Shown here one piece after another: positions 29,500 through 45,810 of a stretch of 64,000 bases of DNA. The DNA comes from Hymenolepis diminuta. Its lineage: Eukaryota; Platyhelminthes; Cestoda; Cyclophyllidea; Hymenolepididae. The stretch's first letter is position 1, and each line of letters opens with the position of its first letter. Under the pieces are notes generated by a model. The model saw only the letters and a program-made list of their open reading frames with translations. It was not told where the DNA came from and searched no databases. The stretch lies in the NCBI GenBank assembly GCA_900708905.1, contig CAADRB010000005.1, positions 4,178,387-4,242,386 of the forward strand, read 5' to 3'. The position numbers were made by a program, and so were the translations under genes.

Positions 29500-32400
29500 C
29501 GACAGTCTATTTTTAGAGAAAAATAAATGCTCCAATAGCCGAGTATTTCCTTTATTCAGCACAGTTCATCAATTAACAGTACATATTTTCTGGTTCTCCT
29601 TTCCTTTTGAACTTATGATCCACTGTTTTCCACTGTTTTCATTTTGTTGCCTTATTAGCAAATTAAACACCCCATTACGTGTGCTGACCACATGTCCTTA
29701 AAGGTTATGTACTTCAGTCGGTTTATCGTATCCTATTTTGTCCTCTGAGAGCCGAGAGCGAACTGTTTGAAAGCAATCTATGGAGATTCACGGTATTTAT
29801 AAGTGCATTTTAATAAAGGATCATCTTGTTAATCTGTACCTTGTATGTATTCACAAGGTTGACGCTCAATGTTTGGTTTTTCCTGTGTATGAGAAGAAAA
29901 TTGAGCTAAGATAGTAACAACATTGGTACTCAATCATGATGGATCATGCGATTCTCTCGTATTAAATGCATATTCTTTTAAGTAATGCTCTCATTTGACC
30001 ATCGTTAAATAATATTATTGCAATTGAAGCTCTGGTTCTTGGACGAATATGCTTTCCATCATTTTTTAACAAAAGCTCTCCACTCTTCATCCTAGTTCCT
30101 TCTAGTGTTATGAAGAATATGGTCAACCGAGTCATTTACATTCCAAATGTTTGAGTAATCCATAATTACCGAGCCTTTCGAATGCGCTTTTAAACATGCT
30201 TTACTCATCATTACTTACTCATATCCACTAAGAATATTCCCAATATATTTGACAAAAGAATTTGGATTTCTATTAGCGAATCAACTTTCATTTGTGGCCC
30301 CTGGAAGAAAGAACCGAGTCAATATATTAAGACTGATCCTCCTGAGTATGGACAAGCATCTGTTCGGTAATCAAGGGGAGAATTCATACAGTTTGAATCT
30401 TGGTGCGTGAAGTAATGAACTGTCCTAATTTAGTCAGATGTGCATAACCTGAATCCAGGAATCAAATGAAATGCAGCTCTTTTGATGCTCTAACTTCTGC
30501 TCGACCTTCTCTCCCATTGCTTATTGGATGGTCAACGTTTCCCTATTTGAAATGCTTATCTAAGGAAAAAATTTTGCATATTTTTGGCTTGCCGTGGGCA
30601 ATAACAATGGAAATATCATACATAAGAGTAGAATCGTACACAAGAGATTTTAAACCGGGGTCAAACGAATACTAAACGTTTAAATTATCTGTATTCGTGG
30701 GAATAGAGAGGATCATTCATTTTAATTCTTACAGCTTAAAATTTTATATTATCTATAAAACTATAAATCCTCTTTCAATGACGTGGTTTAATGCAAAACC
30801 GAAATACTCTCCCCCCCCCCCCTTCATTAGGTCAGATGGTCAAATTGTCTGTAGAATTGTATGTAACGGTCCAATTATGGCAAACATTCGATATTTATAA
30901 CGGTTAGAAGCGAACTCATAAGTCAAAATTTATTCTGTTAAGGGACACAGTAGGTACCTTAATGGCTCTTTTTCTACACCAAACGTAAGGTCAAGTATCC
31001 TCTGGTACCGCTACGGATACGAATAACACAAACTTCAGACCCTGGTAAAGAGGAAAGTGAGATGAATCTAAGTCAGTGTAGTGCGTTTTTTTTCTAATTA
31101 CCCTGATAAACTCTTACTCTTTAATTAAGTCTATACTCATCATGAAGGTCACAAGAGCAGAAGAAACGTGCTCTTATAAATCTAACTTTAATGGTGTTTA
31201 TTTGTACAATGAACATGCAATTCATACGTAAATTTTAGAGAATGGTAAAGTATTATGCAAGATAATTTGAACGTAATGCTCAAATCAAAGGACCATTGAG
31301 AAAAATATGGACAAATTGATCAACTGAAAGCGCAAATGAAGTAAGAACCTACGACACGATGACGTCATACTGTACTTTTGCCCGATTCTACCTCTCCTTC
31401 ATACCCTCTATGTACTGTTCTTCCGATTCCTCTGCTTGGAGACTTTTCCAAAGTTAACATTTGTAAGCATGCGAGTTATTACAGATAAAAATAGTACCAT
31501 TTTTACATCAATTAAAATATATTTAATTAAATATCTTGAGTAAATCAAGAACTCAACTTTAAGCGGCGCCTCTTAATGGATAAATTTTAAAGAAAGCATG
31601 AGTATGGCTCTAACGTTTGGCATTGCCGTAAATTAATTAAGCAGCTGCCTTAGTATAGCATAGCTAAATTCTTATCCCAACAGCCATTTTTGACAAAAAT
31701 GTCTTCAAAAAGAAGTGGATCTACGGAAATCTACTGAGTTTAGGTGTTGAGAAAATGCAAACAAAGAATTTAGTGAGGATAGTGCCTTGATGGGTTTTAA
31801 CGGGAAGAGAGAAGGAGAATGAAGGAAGGAGGAGCTGCAGAAAGAGAGGAACTAGCTAAAGAACCTGACTGCGGGAGCTGATGGGCAGGGATAGCAGAGA
31901 AAAGGTCCGAACAAATGTATGATAGAAAAGGAAAGCGTCAGAGTCGGTAGATAGTTGAAATATTGAAAAAGAGAACAATATAAGAATTAATCTGTGATGG
32001 AGGGGTAAAGACATGGCAATTCAGGATTCGAAAAGGGACCTATATTGTTTAGCGATAGGCGTTTTGCTAGATGCACTAATGTACGCATGACAAAATGATC
32101 TTCCAAACTGAACATGGAGACATATAGTCCTAGGATATAATTTCAGGGATACAGATTAGTGAATTTTGTACGAATCAGCTTTAGGTAAATACTTTTATCA
32201 TTATCCATTATTGTCACTCAGTATAAAGTTGATTATTTGATTATATCATAATTGTAACGGACCATCCATATGGTGGAAGGTGTGAAAGAGGATCGGTTGA
32301 GATAAGCTAATACAAGCAATGATAACCACTTATTTCTCCAAGTTATTGTTGCCATCATTATACCCCACAGTACAATGATTTTTATCATTGAAAAGCTTCT

Positions 32401-32611
32401 GAATAGGGGAAATGGCGAACGGTGTGAAACTGGGGCGGGGGTCAAGAGAAAGTAGGTAATGAAATCAGGACATCGCAAGCTTCAAAGTTGTCCATATTCT
32501 CATTAGAGGAAAGGTTCACTTTCAAATTTCAATCCTTTAGATCCGTCTCATATGCTCTTAAATAAATCCCTGTTAAGGGTTTTGGCGACGCAGTTATCGA
32601 ATTAAGCGGAT
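29500..32611. other. Intergenic, no gene seen
   Basis: This is AT-rich sequence with short unsupported ORFs. A purine-rich patch at about 31790-31870 looks like the purine-rich part of the gypsy LTRs in composition. I could not align its edges. Confidence 0.45.
30811..30822 (+). repeat. Poly-C run
   Basis: Twelve consecutive C bases sit in AT-rich DNA; the length may be unreliable in the assembly. Confidence 0.9.
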
Positions 32612-33480
32612 ATGGAAGTCCGAATCTCTTCCATCGTGAGAAATATCTTTACCCAGAGGAATTTCTCAACGGTTACAAAGGATCCCAATGACTACGTGAA
32701 AAATGTAAATATATTTCATCATAATCCTTTTACAACGTGGTATATTCAACACCGTGATATTTATAAGAACATCATGGCAGATCTTCCCCACGCCACTTCA
32801 ATTACCATGCCGCTTCGTGAATTTAACAGAAGTGACCACTAGCTGTGTTCGTTCCACTTTCAAACGATGGATCCTACCGATCTAACTTATGAGGAGATGA
32901 GTTAGGTCGTTGGTGACAATAATTCTTTCTTCAATTTGACCATAAGTGAAAATGAAAATGTTCACTATCATATAGGTATCGTCAACCGACTTTCCACTTG
33001 TTTCTGATTTGGTTCTCTTGAAGAAAACCAATTCAGATGTCTCATTTTCATTCCTGGTCTCCGATCTCCTTGCCATGCTGAAATTCGAGTCAGACTTCTG
33101 TCCCTCTTGGATAAGAAACGTGATGTCAAGAAGTTTCGTCGCAGATTCGAATCTGCTGGAGGACTTTTAACAGGAAGTGTTCAACTTGAAAGGACCTGAA
33201 AATGACAAATCATCCATCAACCGAGGGAACCAGAAGCAGTCACTTCCAAAATGCCAATTTTGTGGAGAACGTCGTTATCATCGGGACTGCCTTATCGAAG
33301 ACGTCACTGTCAAAACTGCAATGACGATGGCCATAAAAAAGACTTCTACCGAGAATCTTCTACGAACAGTTCAACGAGGCAAAACCCGAAAAAAAGGAGA
33401 CCATTAACTCAGACGAGGAAGAGCGGTGATCAACACTGGCTCCGATATCTAATATTGTACAACTCTAAGTATCAATGCGA
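32612..33480 (+). pseudogene. gag: Mag-like gypsy gag-protease fragment, element 3
   Basis: A sense-strand fragment is closely related to the gag of element 2. It has DPNDYVKNVNIFHHNPF (element 2: [16 protein letters not shown]), then FTTWYIQHRDIYKNIMADL and, in another frame, ENQFRCLIFIPGLRSPCHAE. The nucleocapsid knuckles CQFCGERRYHRDC and HCQNCNDDGHKKDF follow at 33240-33350 in two frames. An NTGSDI protease remnant followed by a stop lies near 33430. Just upstream, at 32581-32600, TGGCGACGCAGTTATCG resembles a primer-binding site. No pol sequence follows, so this is a 5' fragment. Frameshifts and stops make it dead. Confidence 0.82.
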
Positions 33481-33702
33481 TGCGAGGCTACATTCCTGGA
33501 GAAGACGATCTTCAAGGAGTGCTACGTTACTGATCGAAGTATTAACCTAATGAGCCAAGACATCTACTCTCCAACCTACGAATGCGAAAAATCTTGTGAG
33601 AGGATGCAACCAGTGTCTACATTTTGCCTAATCTTGCTCCGATTGATCGATTATTCAGCTGAGATGTCTCGTCGTGTTGGGACAATCCGCCCCCACAGCT
33701 GA

Positions 33703-36319
33703 ATTTAGGGGTCAAGATTTAAGGGCAGCGTGTGAAGAGATGTTGTTATTCAAAATAACTTTGTGTTCCGACAAAGTGTGACCCGTTGCGCGCATATAGT
33801 GTTGGGGTCTTGCGTTGATATAGTGGTTTGGGTCGTTTTGTACTGTGATGTTGTCGGGTCCTGTTTGTAACTAGTGCAATGTCTTAGGGAATCTAAGAGT
33901 CGGTTACGGTATCCTACAGGGGAGAGCAGGTTGCAACAAGAGGTGATTAGCCATCTTATTAAATGAGGTTGCTATTAGGCCACCTCGGTTTCTCTTCGTG
34001 CAGTAAATTTGTCAAATATCTGTGAAAAATTCACAAATCCAAGAGAGGAACACGTTATTTTCGAACATCTTGTGAAAATTTTGAAAGCAGAAGTCATTTG
34101 AATTTGGCTCTACTTCTTCCCTCTAAAATTAAGTGTTCTGCAGTATCACTTTATAAATAGCACATCTTATTTCACCAAATCGCCTGTAAGAAAGTGGAGC
34201 GAGCCCAGTACGAAGACACCGGAAAAGTGCCTTTTGAAGTGGTCACGAAAAGTTTCTTTCCTGCAAAGGAATGATACAAACGTATCGTATCAACATACTA
34301 GAGCAAGACTACAAGGCGGATTATCAAAGGGAAACAGTCCGTTCTGAGAAATGGCTTTTTCGTAAGATAAAGTGACGGAAGCACCTTTACTTTTAACCGA
34401 AATTTTGGATAATATTAAACGATACGTTTTTTTTGTGTAATATTAGGAAAAACTCACAACTTTACTTAACGAGAATAAATTTTTGATACCGAAACACAGC
34501 TTAATAAATCCTTTAATAAAATTCCACATTTTCTGCATTAATTAAATGTCCAGGTATTTATTTTTAAAAAAAAAATAATTTTTTTTAAAATGACTGAGTT
34601 CTTCTCAGAAGGTGATTAATTTTATTAATATTTCTCCCAATAAAATGTGACGAAAACAAATGTTGTTACTGATAAACAAATTCTGGGAGTCCATTAACAC
34701 ACGGAGAGATTTGTTATTAATGGCAATTTAGAATTGAGGAAAAATTATTTCTCTTTACTGTTAGATGTAAACAGTAATACTATTATTCAAAATATTATTA
34801 AAATCTAGAAAGGTGGGCAATGAAGAGAGTTGACGAATGATGGGGTATTTGCCGGGAAAAAAAGCTGCTAATCATAACGTTTTCTGCAATCCTGACGTTT
34901 AAAGACGTGTGCTAGTCCGACTTCAATGACTTTTCATAAAGAAACACATTGACTTCTGATGGATAACTCAAAGATATACTCGAAAAGAGAAGGAAATTGT
35001 CAATTTAGATTTTCTGATTTCAGCTAATTAATGAATAGGTAAGAATTCATATCTCCCTGACTGAATTCACTTACTAATTCCTATGGTATCCGGGTTACAG
35101 AAGTCTGGCCAAAAGAGAGACTCTCTTCTTAACTCTTCAATCTGAAGTTGGTTGCCTATATATCCCGCAAAATCAAATAATTTTAATATATCCGAACAGT
35201 ATTTAGAGATTTTGTTCCATCCGCATCGATACTGGCTTTCTATTGGCTCACGCTTCAGAATGGAGTCATGTCATTTGTGTTTCATTGGTCTACGAATTTC
35301 ACGCATGTTTCAATAAATAAAATTGAATGCATTTCGTTACATAAGCATTGCTCTTGAATTACAAGACCATTACTCTCTTCCTACTCGATATAATCAGGTC
35401 TGTCGGTAGTATTATCTAATAGGCATTACCAGTTCAAAACTCTATCTGATTCGGCTATTTAAATAGCATTGATCTCAACTGAAAAGCAACTTTAAGAGTT
35501 CAAAAAGTCGAACCCTGATCTCTCTACTTTGAAATCCATTGATCTTTCTAAGTACCAAAAGGATAGAACTGCTTTCCCAGAAATGAGAAAATCAAAAGTT
35601 CAGTTTGACCAGTAGTAAATTGGGTAGTCGTAGAGTAATAGAAGAGGAAGCGAGAGTAGCAGAAAGAAAAAGAAGGAAATAGAAAAGCAAGTTTAGAATG
35701 TGTGCAGGAAATGGGCGGGACTTTGAAAGGAGCGAAATTAGATACGATAAGAGGAGTTAGCTTAGTTTAAATTAGTTTGACTCACAATGTATCAATTTGA
35801 ACAAGCAGGTACAAGGATATGCAAACAACCGTATACTTTAGAGCCTTTGTGGAATCTGCTTAAAGTGACTTTGTCAGAGGGGTAAACTTATGAGGTCCAG
35901 GAATAGTTAATACTGGATTTATCAGTGTGATTTTTAACAGATGTACTAATAATTGATAAAACATATTTTTTGAACCGTTGCCACATACCCAAATGCATAA
36001 AGGCGAGCAATTTCTCTGATTAGAAAAAAAACGGCACAAGTGTTAAGAAGACATTGTTATCTGGATGAAAATTTCCCCAGGGTTTTCATTTAGCTTCTGC
36101 GTGATTTGCCCTCAACGATGGGGCCTTATTGAAAACACTATTTTGGAGTAATTAAACATTCCCATTTGTTTGCGCTTGAGAGAGAAATCACCCAAGCGAA
36201 AACTTTCTTCGTGTGGGATTGTATGCATGAGTAAATAGTCTGCGATATTTTAGTACAAACGAAGGCAGAAATACGAAATGAGTAGGGCTCTTAGCCTATC
36301 TGAGATGTTTAAATACCTA
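33703..36319. other. Intergenic, unexplained G/T-rich stretch then AT-rich DNA
   Basis: From about 33720 to 34000 the plus strand is unusually G/T-rich (gtgttggggtcttgcgttg, gttgtcgggtcctgtttg), unlike its surroundings. It could be part of a retroelement LTR after the gag fragment, but I see no second copy. The rest is AT-rich without features, apart from a purine-rich patch at 35640-35700. Confidence 0.4.
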
Positions 36320-36790
36320 ACACCTTTGCAACTGGGTAGATGGGAAGTAGCACCACTAATCGATCTTTTAAACTTGATCTGCGTCCTATGGCGTTCGCCT
36401 GCAGAGGCCTCCAAGCAATCAGCAGTCACTATCCCTGCAGCTTAGCGTTGTTTGTATATAAGGACCAAGCTCGCGGACAGCATCTCATGAGGAGCTCTGT
36501 TCGCTTAAAAATTCTTACTAGTTCGTCTCATATGGGGCTCTGTTCACACTTATAAAATAAAATTCTTTCTCATCGCATACGGAGCAATAAACCCTCTCCA
36601 CTCCACGTCTTTCTTGTTCTCGCTACTTTGGGAGCAGCCTAGCCAATTTTGGGAGCAAATTTAGAATAGAGGATTCTGCTAGACGCTATCCGGACTGCTT
36701 AGGAGGATTAGCTAACTGTAGCTAAAGGGCTTATTGGTGTAGCATCCTCTACAGTCCTCTTCTTTCCTCAATTACAGGATCAACTCAATT
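36320..36790 (+). repeat. Possible solo LTR with TATA box and poly(A) signal
   Basis: GC content is higher than around it. TATATAAGG at about 36455 is followed by cttataaaataaaattctt (36550-36567) and, about 30 bases on, gagcaataaaccctctcc (36581-36598). That order (TATA box, short transcribed part, AATAAA) is typical of a retroelement LTR. There is no second copy in the window and no coding sequence adjoins it. Confidence 0.3.
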
Positions 36791-37884
36791 TGTCCTATTA
36801 AAATTGTCCTCTTTACAATCATTACAAGTATGGAATTGCGCAAAAATAAATGAATGCAAAGAATCTAAATTGTGTCTATCAGTAAGAAAAGGAATTTAAA
36901 ATTTATTTAAAATAAATTCGAAGTAAAGTTCGATATATTTTGGTGGACAGAAGTTTTTTCTTTATCTTCTCTCGCATAAACCGCAATAACAAGGTCGATA
37001 TTGGCTTGCCATTGCTTTGCTTATTTTGAAGCAGCTTCCGGAAAGTTAGTTTTGTCAAGCTCTGGGAAAAGTGGTTGTTTTGAACAATTAATTTGTCATT
37101 GGGATTATGCTCATCTGTCAACTCAAAACTTGTATTACTTAATTAGGAAAGGACACTTGAGTAGAAGTATGAGACATCCGATCATAAACATGACCCAATT
37201 CCAGACTAGTTTACTTATTCATCTGTTAATTTTCGTTCTGTTTAATTGATGATGCATGATTTAGAGGGACTGGAGGGGGGAAGGGTTATTTGGAATTTCA
37301 GCGACCTTGCGCTCGGAGTAACTGGTTGATACTTCTCATATGCAAATATTACTGTTTGCAGATAGGATTCGTAGTTAGTTCTACCAGTAAGAATGGCACC
37401 TCCTGATGCAAGTCATGGTGAGATAAGAGCCAATTGGATCCTCATTGTCTCAGAGGTAAGTAAATATCGAGTGACTTTGCGTTGTTAGTCAGGGAAATCC
37501 CGAACCTAAGAGAGGATCAAACATTTACTATGCCCAGACATCACCTTCTTGTCATACGGTATGTTAGTAAATAGAACTTAATCCGCGTAACGATGATTGG
37601 AAGCGCTGTACCTTTGACGCGTGAATAGCAGATGTGCCTAAGGTTATTTAAGAGGATGATAAAAGGAAACAAATAATTAATCTTATCTGCGGGTACGCAA
37701 TTCGCTTAATCTGCTAATGGCTTAACAAAATCGACAAGAATATGTAGACAAGCGCAGATAGTACTCAAATATCATTCGAATTGAAGGTATCAATGATGTT
37801 ACCAACATTATTATAATGCGAGAAAAGTAGTTAGTTAAATATTTCACCTTGAGAAATAACATTTTCATTATTTATGTCTGTAAT

Positions 37885-38015
37885 AGTTTTCAATATTTCG
37901 TTTACATATTTTAAGGTCATTAGTCAAGTGCCTAACCGACTTGAGTGTTTTCCCTCTCTTATATTACCTGGGAAACCGGGATATCGAGCTCATAGATCGT
38001 AAAAGATGGTATCGG
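37885..38015 (+). repeat. Dispersed repeat R2, copy 3
   Basis: This shares ttaaggtcatta, ctgggaaaccggg and catagatcgtaaaag with copy 1 at 3270-3415. It is shorter by a few bases in the middle. Confidence 0.68.
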
Positions 38016-40979
38016 GTGATGTTTCAAACTATCCTAAGTTTATTCACGTAACACCGTCCCTTGTAAACGAAGAATAAGTGTGCCGATAATATTCACCATC
38101 AGCCATCACTATTTTATTCTCGATTGGTAGAACTAAGGCGATCACTAGGATCAATGAACATAGATGGCATGAAGTTCACCTCACAGTACTCACTTTTTAA
38201 TACTAAAAATTACGAAAAAACACTTGGAGGAGTGCAGTATATATATCAAGACGCATGAGTTTCATCGATCGAACAGCACCAACCGATCAAACTAAGTGTA
38301 CGTTTAAAACGCTTACTTAGATAACTGCCAAGGAAAAGAAGACGACTTGTTTTGTTCTAACATCACTCATGATTTGACAGAGGGGGAGCAAAATTGCACT
38401 TTATTCTGAAGCATTTCACCTTCGGACCTCCATCATCGCTTTTAATTCCTCTGAATATCACAGCATTAGTATCCCATCATGCCAAGAATGGGGTGAGATG
38501 GTAATCACAAAGGCCTTCAAAATCACTCACGATATTGAAAATCAGATGGGTTATTAAATTCTTATAGTCGAAATATCCCTGGAGATTCGTCTTTTATTAC
38601 CAAAAGTATTTCAAAAATGATTTTTTTTCCATTACTTATTTGTTATTTTAATTCACTTCTGTGTAGACAGCTTCCAATAACCATTCTGCCTTTCACATTC
38701 TCGTATTTTCTATTTGTTTAAAAGTTCCTTAACTGTAATTGCCTAATTTTAATTTATTTATAATTATTAAAATTATTTTGCTCTATTTATGCTTGATCGC
38801 AATAACCACCCAACTAGATCTTGTTTTCAAGCATTAGCCACAAAATGATGCCGATAAAACTTGTCACTGTCATCTGGGCTATAATTTGCGTCAATCCCCA
38901 AATCAAAAACTGGCTATTTTTAATTTGTCTGTGTTTATCTGCTGACTTATGATTCTTGCCTATTTAACCAATAATTAGTAGGCACTTTGAGTAGAGATGT
39001 GTAAACAAAGCCATCGAACTAAAGTAGCTTTTGGGCTAGTTTTGGACTAGATTAGATAACCAGTTCGCAAGACTAGAGTCAGAATCGATTCGACTTTATA
39101 GACGTCGGATATAGACGCCACGTCCATATAGAGCTTAGGGAAATACGTGATGTTCTATCATCTAATTAAAATGAATTGGTCATATTTAAAAATAACTGAA
39201 ACCATGCGAGTGTAGTTTTCAATAAAATACCTATTTGAGGAAGAACGGAGTGATATTCAAAGATTTTGCCTTTGAAAAGTAAAGATTTCATGAAATTGGA
39301 TTTGTGACTGACGCTCTATTAGCCTTGAGACCTTTATAACTTGATTTGTTTAAGAATCTTAAGTTCGATTGGAGCGTAGATTTGAGAATTTACATCCAAG
39401 TATTTTTGAAAACGCGTGTACCACAGCCTTAATAAGTTTGCAAGGCCCAAGTGCATGAGATGTAGGCTCTCAACCTAACTGGAAGTCTAAGAAAGAAGAA
39501 TTGAGAGTTCATTGTGGACTTTAGTTAGATCAGACACTAAATTATCGATCGCTATCGATCCTGGTGGAATTAGGCAGATTTGAGGCAAATGGCCGCCTGC
39601 TCTCCCTGTCTGTAATCTTTACGTTTCTTGGACCCTGATTCTATCTTTCATACATCTTACAGGCATCATACCCTTTTATATTTACTTGCCTTACCTACAT
39701 GATGTACCTTAGTAAAGACCACGTTTTCAACAAGAGAATAGTAGTTCAAAGCATTAATAAGAGAGAAGTAGGAAGATTGGCAAAGAAGCGCATACATTGT
39801 GGACATTAGAATATGCGAATGCTACCAAAGTATGACTAACGATTAATGACGAACGGGATGTATTGGGATAAAAAGAAGACAAGGAAAAACGAAGAAGTCT
39901 AACTTGGAAACGCTAAAAGAGCTCAAACTAATATGAGGAACTGAAAAGGAACGGAAAACCGCGACACGCCCAAGCTCACTGAGGAGATTGTTAATAACAC
40001 TTGGGCTAGAGTAGAGGCGAGAAAACATGGTACTGCTCTTCTGAGAAGCGAGAATTGCGGCCAGAATTAATCAGGAGTTTTTTGCAAGTGTGAAAAAAAT
40101 CACCGATAGCACTCCGCATTTCACTGAAGGAAAAATTACAAAATGAGCTAAATGTACTGAAAGAGCCAAAACTTGGATAAAAATTTATTTGTTTCCTTAC
40201 CCCACACACACCTACCACAAAAGAAAGAAAACGTTTTTTTCAGTGGGAAGATACGCTTTAAAGGTACAAGTTAACATATTTTATGCCTAAAATGGAGAAC
40301 GACAAACACGTAGGGCGGTAAAATAACCAGCATAATGGTATTAGAACGAAATAGTAATGCGCTAGATAGGAATATAATAAAATTCATTTGTGTGAAATCA
40401 TATCAGAATGAATCCCGTACTAATGCAAAGAAAATTTTAATCTTATGAGAGATTTGGAGTGAATAAAATTATGGAAAACATTACCTATCAGTGCGAAATT
40501 GACAAAAAAATAAATTATTAAATCGCTGAGCCATCACAAAATGTGATCTCGATTCTAAAACCGAAAGTTTGAATGATTAATTTCCAATCAAATGTTTGTA
40601 TGACTGCTGGATATTTTTCAGATAGCTACAGATTTCTGGAGAAATGAAACAAAAAAGCAATAAATCTAGGAGACCTGAGCTTTAATGTCGCATTTAATCA
40701 CAATGAGGACTGGGAATAATAAAATTCATGTCACAAAATGATAAATGATTTATATTATTGCATGGATAAATCAGTTTGTATAAGTAATGTGATTTAATTG
40801 GATAAAAAGGGTTTATGGAAAATTTTATTTCTCTCAAACCTTAAATTGGAGTTGAAGTGGAAATTAACTCTTTTACCACGTTATATACTCTATGTAAAGA
40901 ATCTAATTTATTTGTTAGTAAGGCTATTGAGAGGGGACATTAATAGAGTGAAAATAAAGAATTACCATTTAGTCATAGA
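38016..40979. other. Intergenic, no gene seen
   Basis: This is AT-rich with several short ORFs on the minus strand (for example 40006-40218). None shows a recognisable motif or splice pattern. Confidence 0.45.
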
Positions 40980-41273
40980 TTGCTATAGCTCGCAAATGTC
41001 TATCAACACCTGGAGATGAGATCTCCCCTACAATGTCCACAGGTGGTCCCGCTGTGTGTTTGTGTGTTTGCACACAGATACCTATACAAGTGTTGATTAT
41101 CACGCCGAGACACCGACGACGGGACAGGACTAACATCTAATAAAAATGTTTTGTATAAAAATCTAGTTTACTTATTATTAAATTGGGGTGGCTTGCCTGC
41201 CACCTTCGAACCGATCTGGCTGCATGAGTGACTTGGCCTATTCCAAATATTCAATATTGTGGCCCCAGTAGAC
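40980..41273 (-). repeat. Dispersed repeat R1, copy 3 (inverted)
   Basis: Read on the minus strand it gives the same series of blocks as copies 1 and 2 (ggcaggcaagccacccc, then cacacagcgggaccacctg, then ggtgttgatagacat). It lacks about 25 bases near the 3' end. Its GGTGGC/GCCACC hairpin is intact. Confidence 0.8.
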
Positions 41274-42246
41274 TTAACTTATTACATAGATATATCCACA
41301 AAAAGATTAATACATATTGCCTAGCATCTGATACACTGACTTCTAGAATGAAAACATTTATAATGCTCTTTGGATGCATACTTTATTTGTTTATGACGTC
41401 ACATCCATGTACACGTTTATTATAGACCACAAATGCAAAGGGCATTGTGAACTGTATTAGACGAAACTTCTGGCCCACACGCATGAGTATGTAAACATCG
41501 CTTCTGTTAGCTGATTACACTCAAAGATAAATAAATAAATTATACTCTTGCATATTAAATGTCGCCAACTTTCTCTCAGATTCGTCTTAAAAATATTTAT
41601 TACGACATTACCTATTTAACCAATAATTATTGATTTGCCTTTTGAAATTCAATATGCAATCATCTTTCAATTGATTGAGCTTCTATTAATTTAGTTCTTA
41701 ATATTCGGAAATCTTATTGTTGAAGAAGAAATTAAACAATAATATTAAAGCTCGTTTAGAATTAACAATGTAGAAATATTGCAGTATAATAAAATCGTTT
41801 GCTAATATCTCATAGACGAAAATAACTTCGGGAAAACATTACAAAGAAATCCAATAAACTCAGAAACTGGCGATCAGTTAGGTGAACATTAAATACACAC
41901 TATCGATGCCTACTTGAAAATCTTGTATCAAATTCTTCCCTTAATGTCAAATCGGTTCCTTGAAATTTGATAAAAAGTATTATTTTTATATGAAAGCTTA
42001 TTATTCAATAAATTTTCATTCAACATTTTATGGGAAATCTTTTCTGCAGCTATTGGAAGTTTAATTGTATAACAAATTAATGACGATATTAGAAGCAAGA
42101 CAGATAACGTAAATTTATGTTAATATTTATGATTTATTTAAAAATAAGTTTATATAATTATAGTAAACTTAATGTTTACGGATCCATTTGAAATTGTGAC
42201 CTTGTGTATTATAGTATAGTTTGTCTTTTATTTCATTCCTTATAAA
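41274..42246. other. Intergenic upstream of cdk5
   Basis: This is AT-rich, with no repeat recognised. It presumably contains the cdk5 promoter and 5' untranslated region. I see no reliable promoter element. Confidence 0.4.
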
Positions 42247-45186
<2,940 letters not shown>

Positions 45187-45609
45187 TTAACTCGTTTCTA
45201 CTTTTTCTGGCCAAAATCCATTAATCTTTGAAGTCTGGTCGCATTTTATTCCAACCTCACACTTCCCTAATCTGCATTTGGACATCACCATTCTCCCTCG
45301 TCCTTCCTCTGATTTGTTCTGTTTTCCTATTTCTTTATTATTGAGTATATAAACGACAGTCTGTGATTTAAACACTTCAATAATTTATACGAACCTCTGT
45401 GTTGCTTAAAAACTCGTGTCTTCGATGTGATAAAGTTACTGAAACGAAAATTATAAACATAGGGAGCTGGTGACTTGGTCTATGAAGCCAAAAATTACGG
45501 ATTCAATGCTCATCTGTGAAAGCCCAGTGAATGGGGTGACCGGGCGCACTTGTGAAGGCGGAAGAATTCGAGTTTCTCACCTGGGTAACTCCCCAATGCT
45601 ATCCTTCTA

Positions 45610-45810
45610 TAGAATATGTTTGATAACATTTTCTTATAAAGGAATTGGGCATTGTGAGTAAAAGTAGCAACTATTTGCGTGTCTGTTACGTCACAGTTCA
45701 AGCGGTCGACGCTCGTTGGTGCATATCCAGTAATGTGGAGGACCAAACTGACTAACTTTTGTCAACAAAAGAGATAGTAGAATGGAAGCCTCCCATAAGG
45801 GGTACTCTAG
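45610..45810 (+). repeat. Dispersed repeat R3, copy 2
   Basis: This is the match of 17100-17290, between the cdk5 and ccdc39 3' ends. Homology may extend left to about 45510, where gaattcgagtttctcacc recalls the minus strand at 23341-23410. That block contains TTCGAGT between partly complementary arms, like a tRNA T-loop, so a tRNA-derived SINE is possible. Confidence 0.6.

Noticed and set aside
29313..29516. Plus-strand ORF within repeat R1
   Set aside because: The other two R1 copies do not keep this frame open, so it is not coding.
32233..32478. Minus-strand 81-residue ORF
   Set aside because: It has no recognisable motif, no splice context and intergenic-type composition.
40006..40218. 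Minus-strand Ser/Phe-rich ORF
   Set aside because: Low-complexity composition and no family signature; probably chance.
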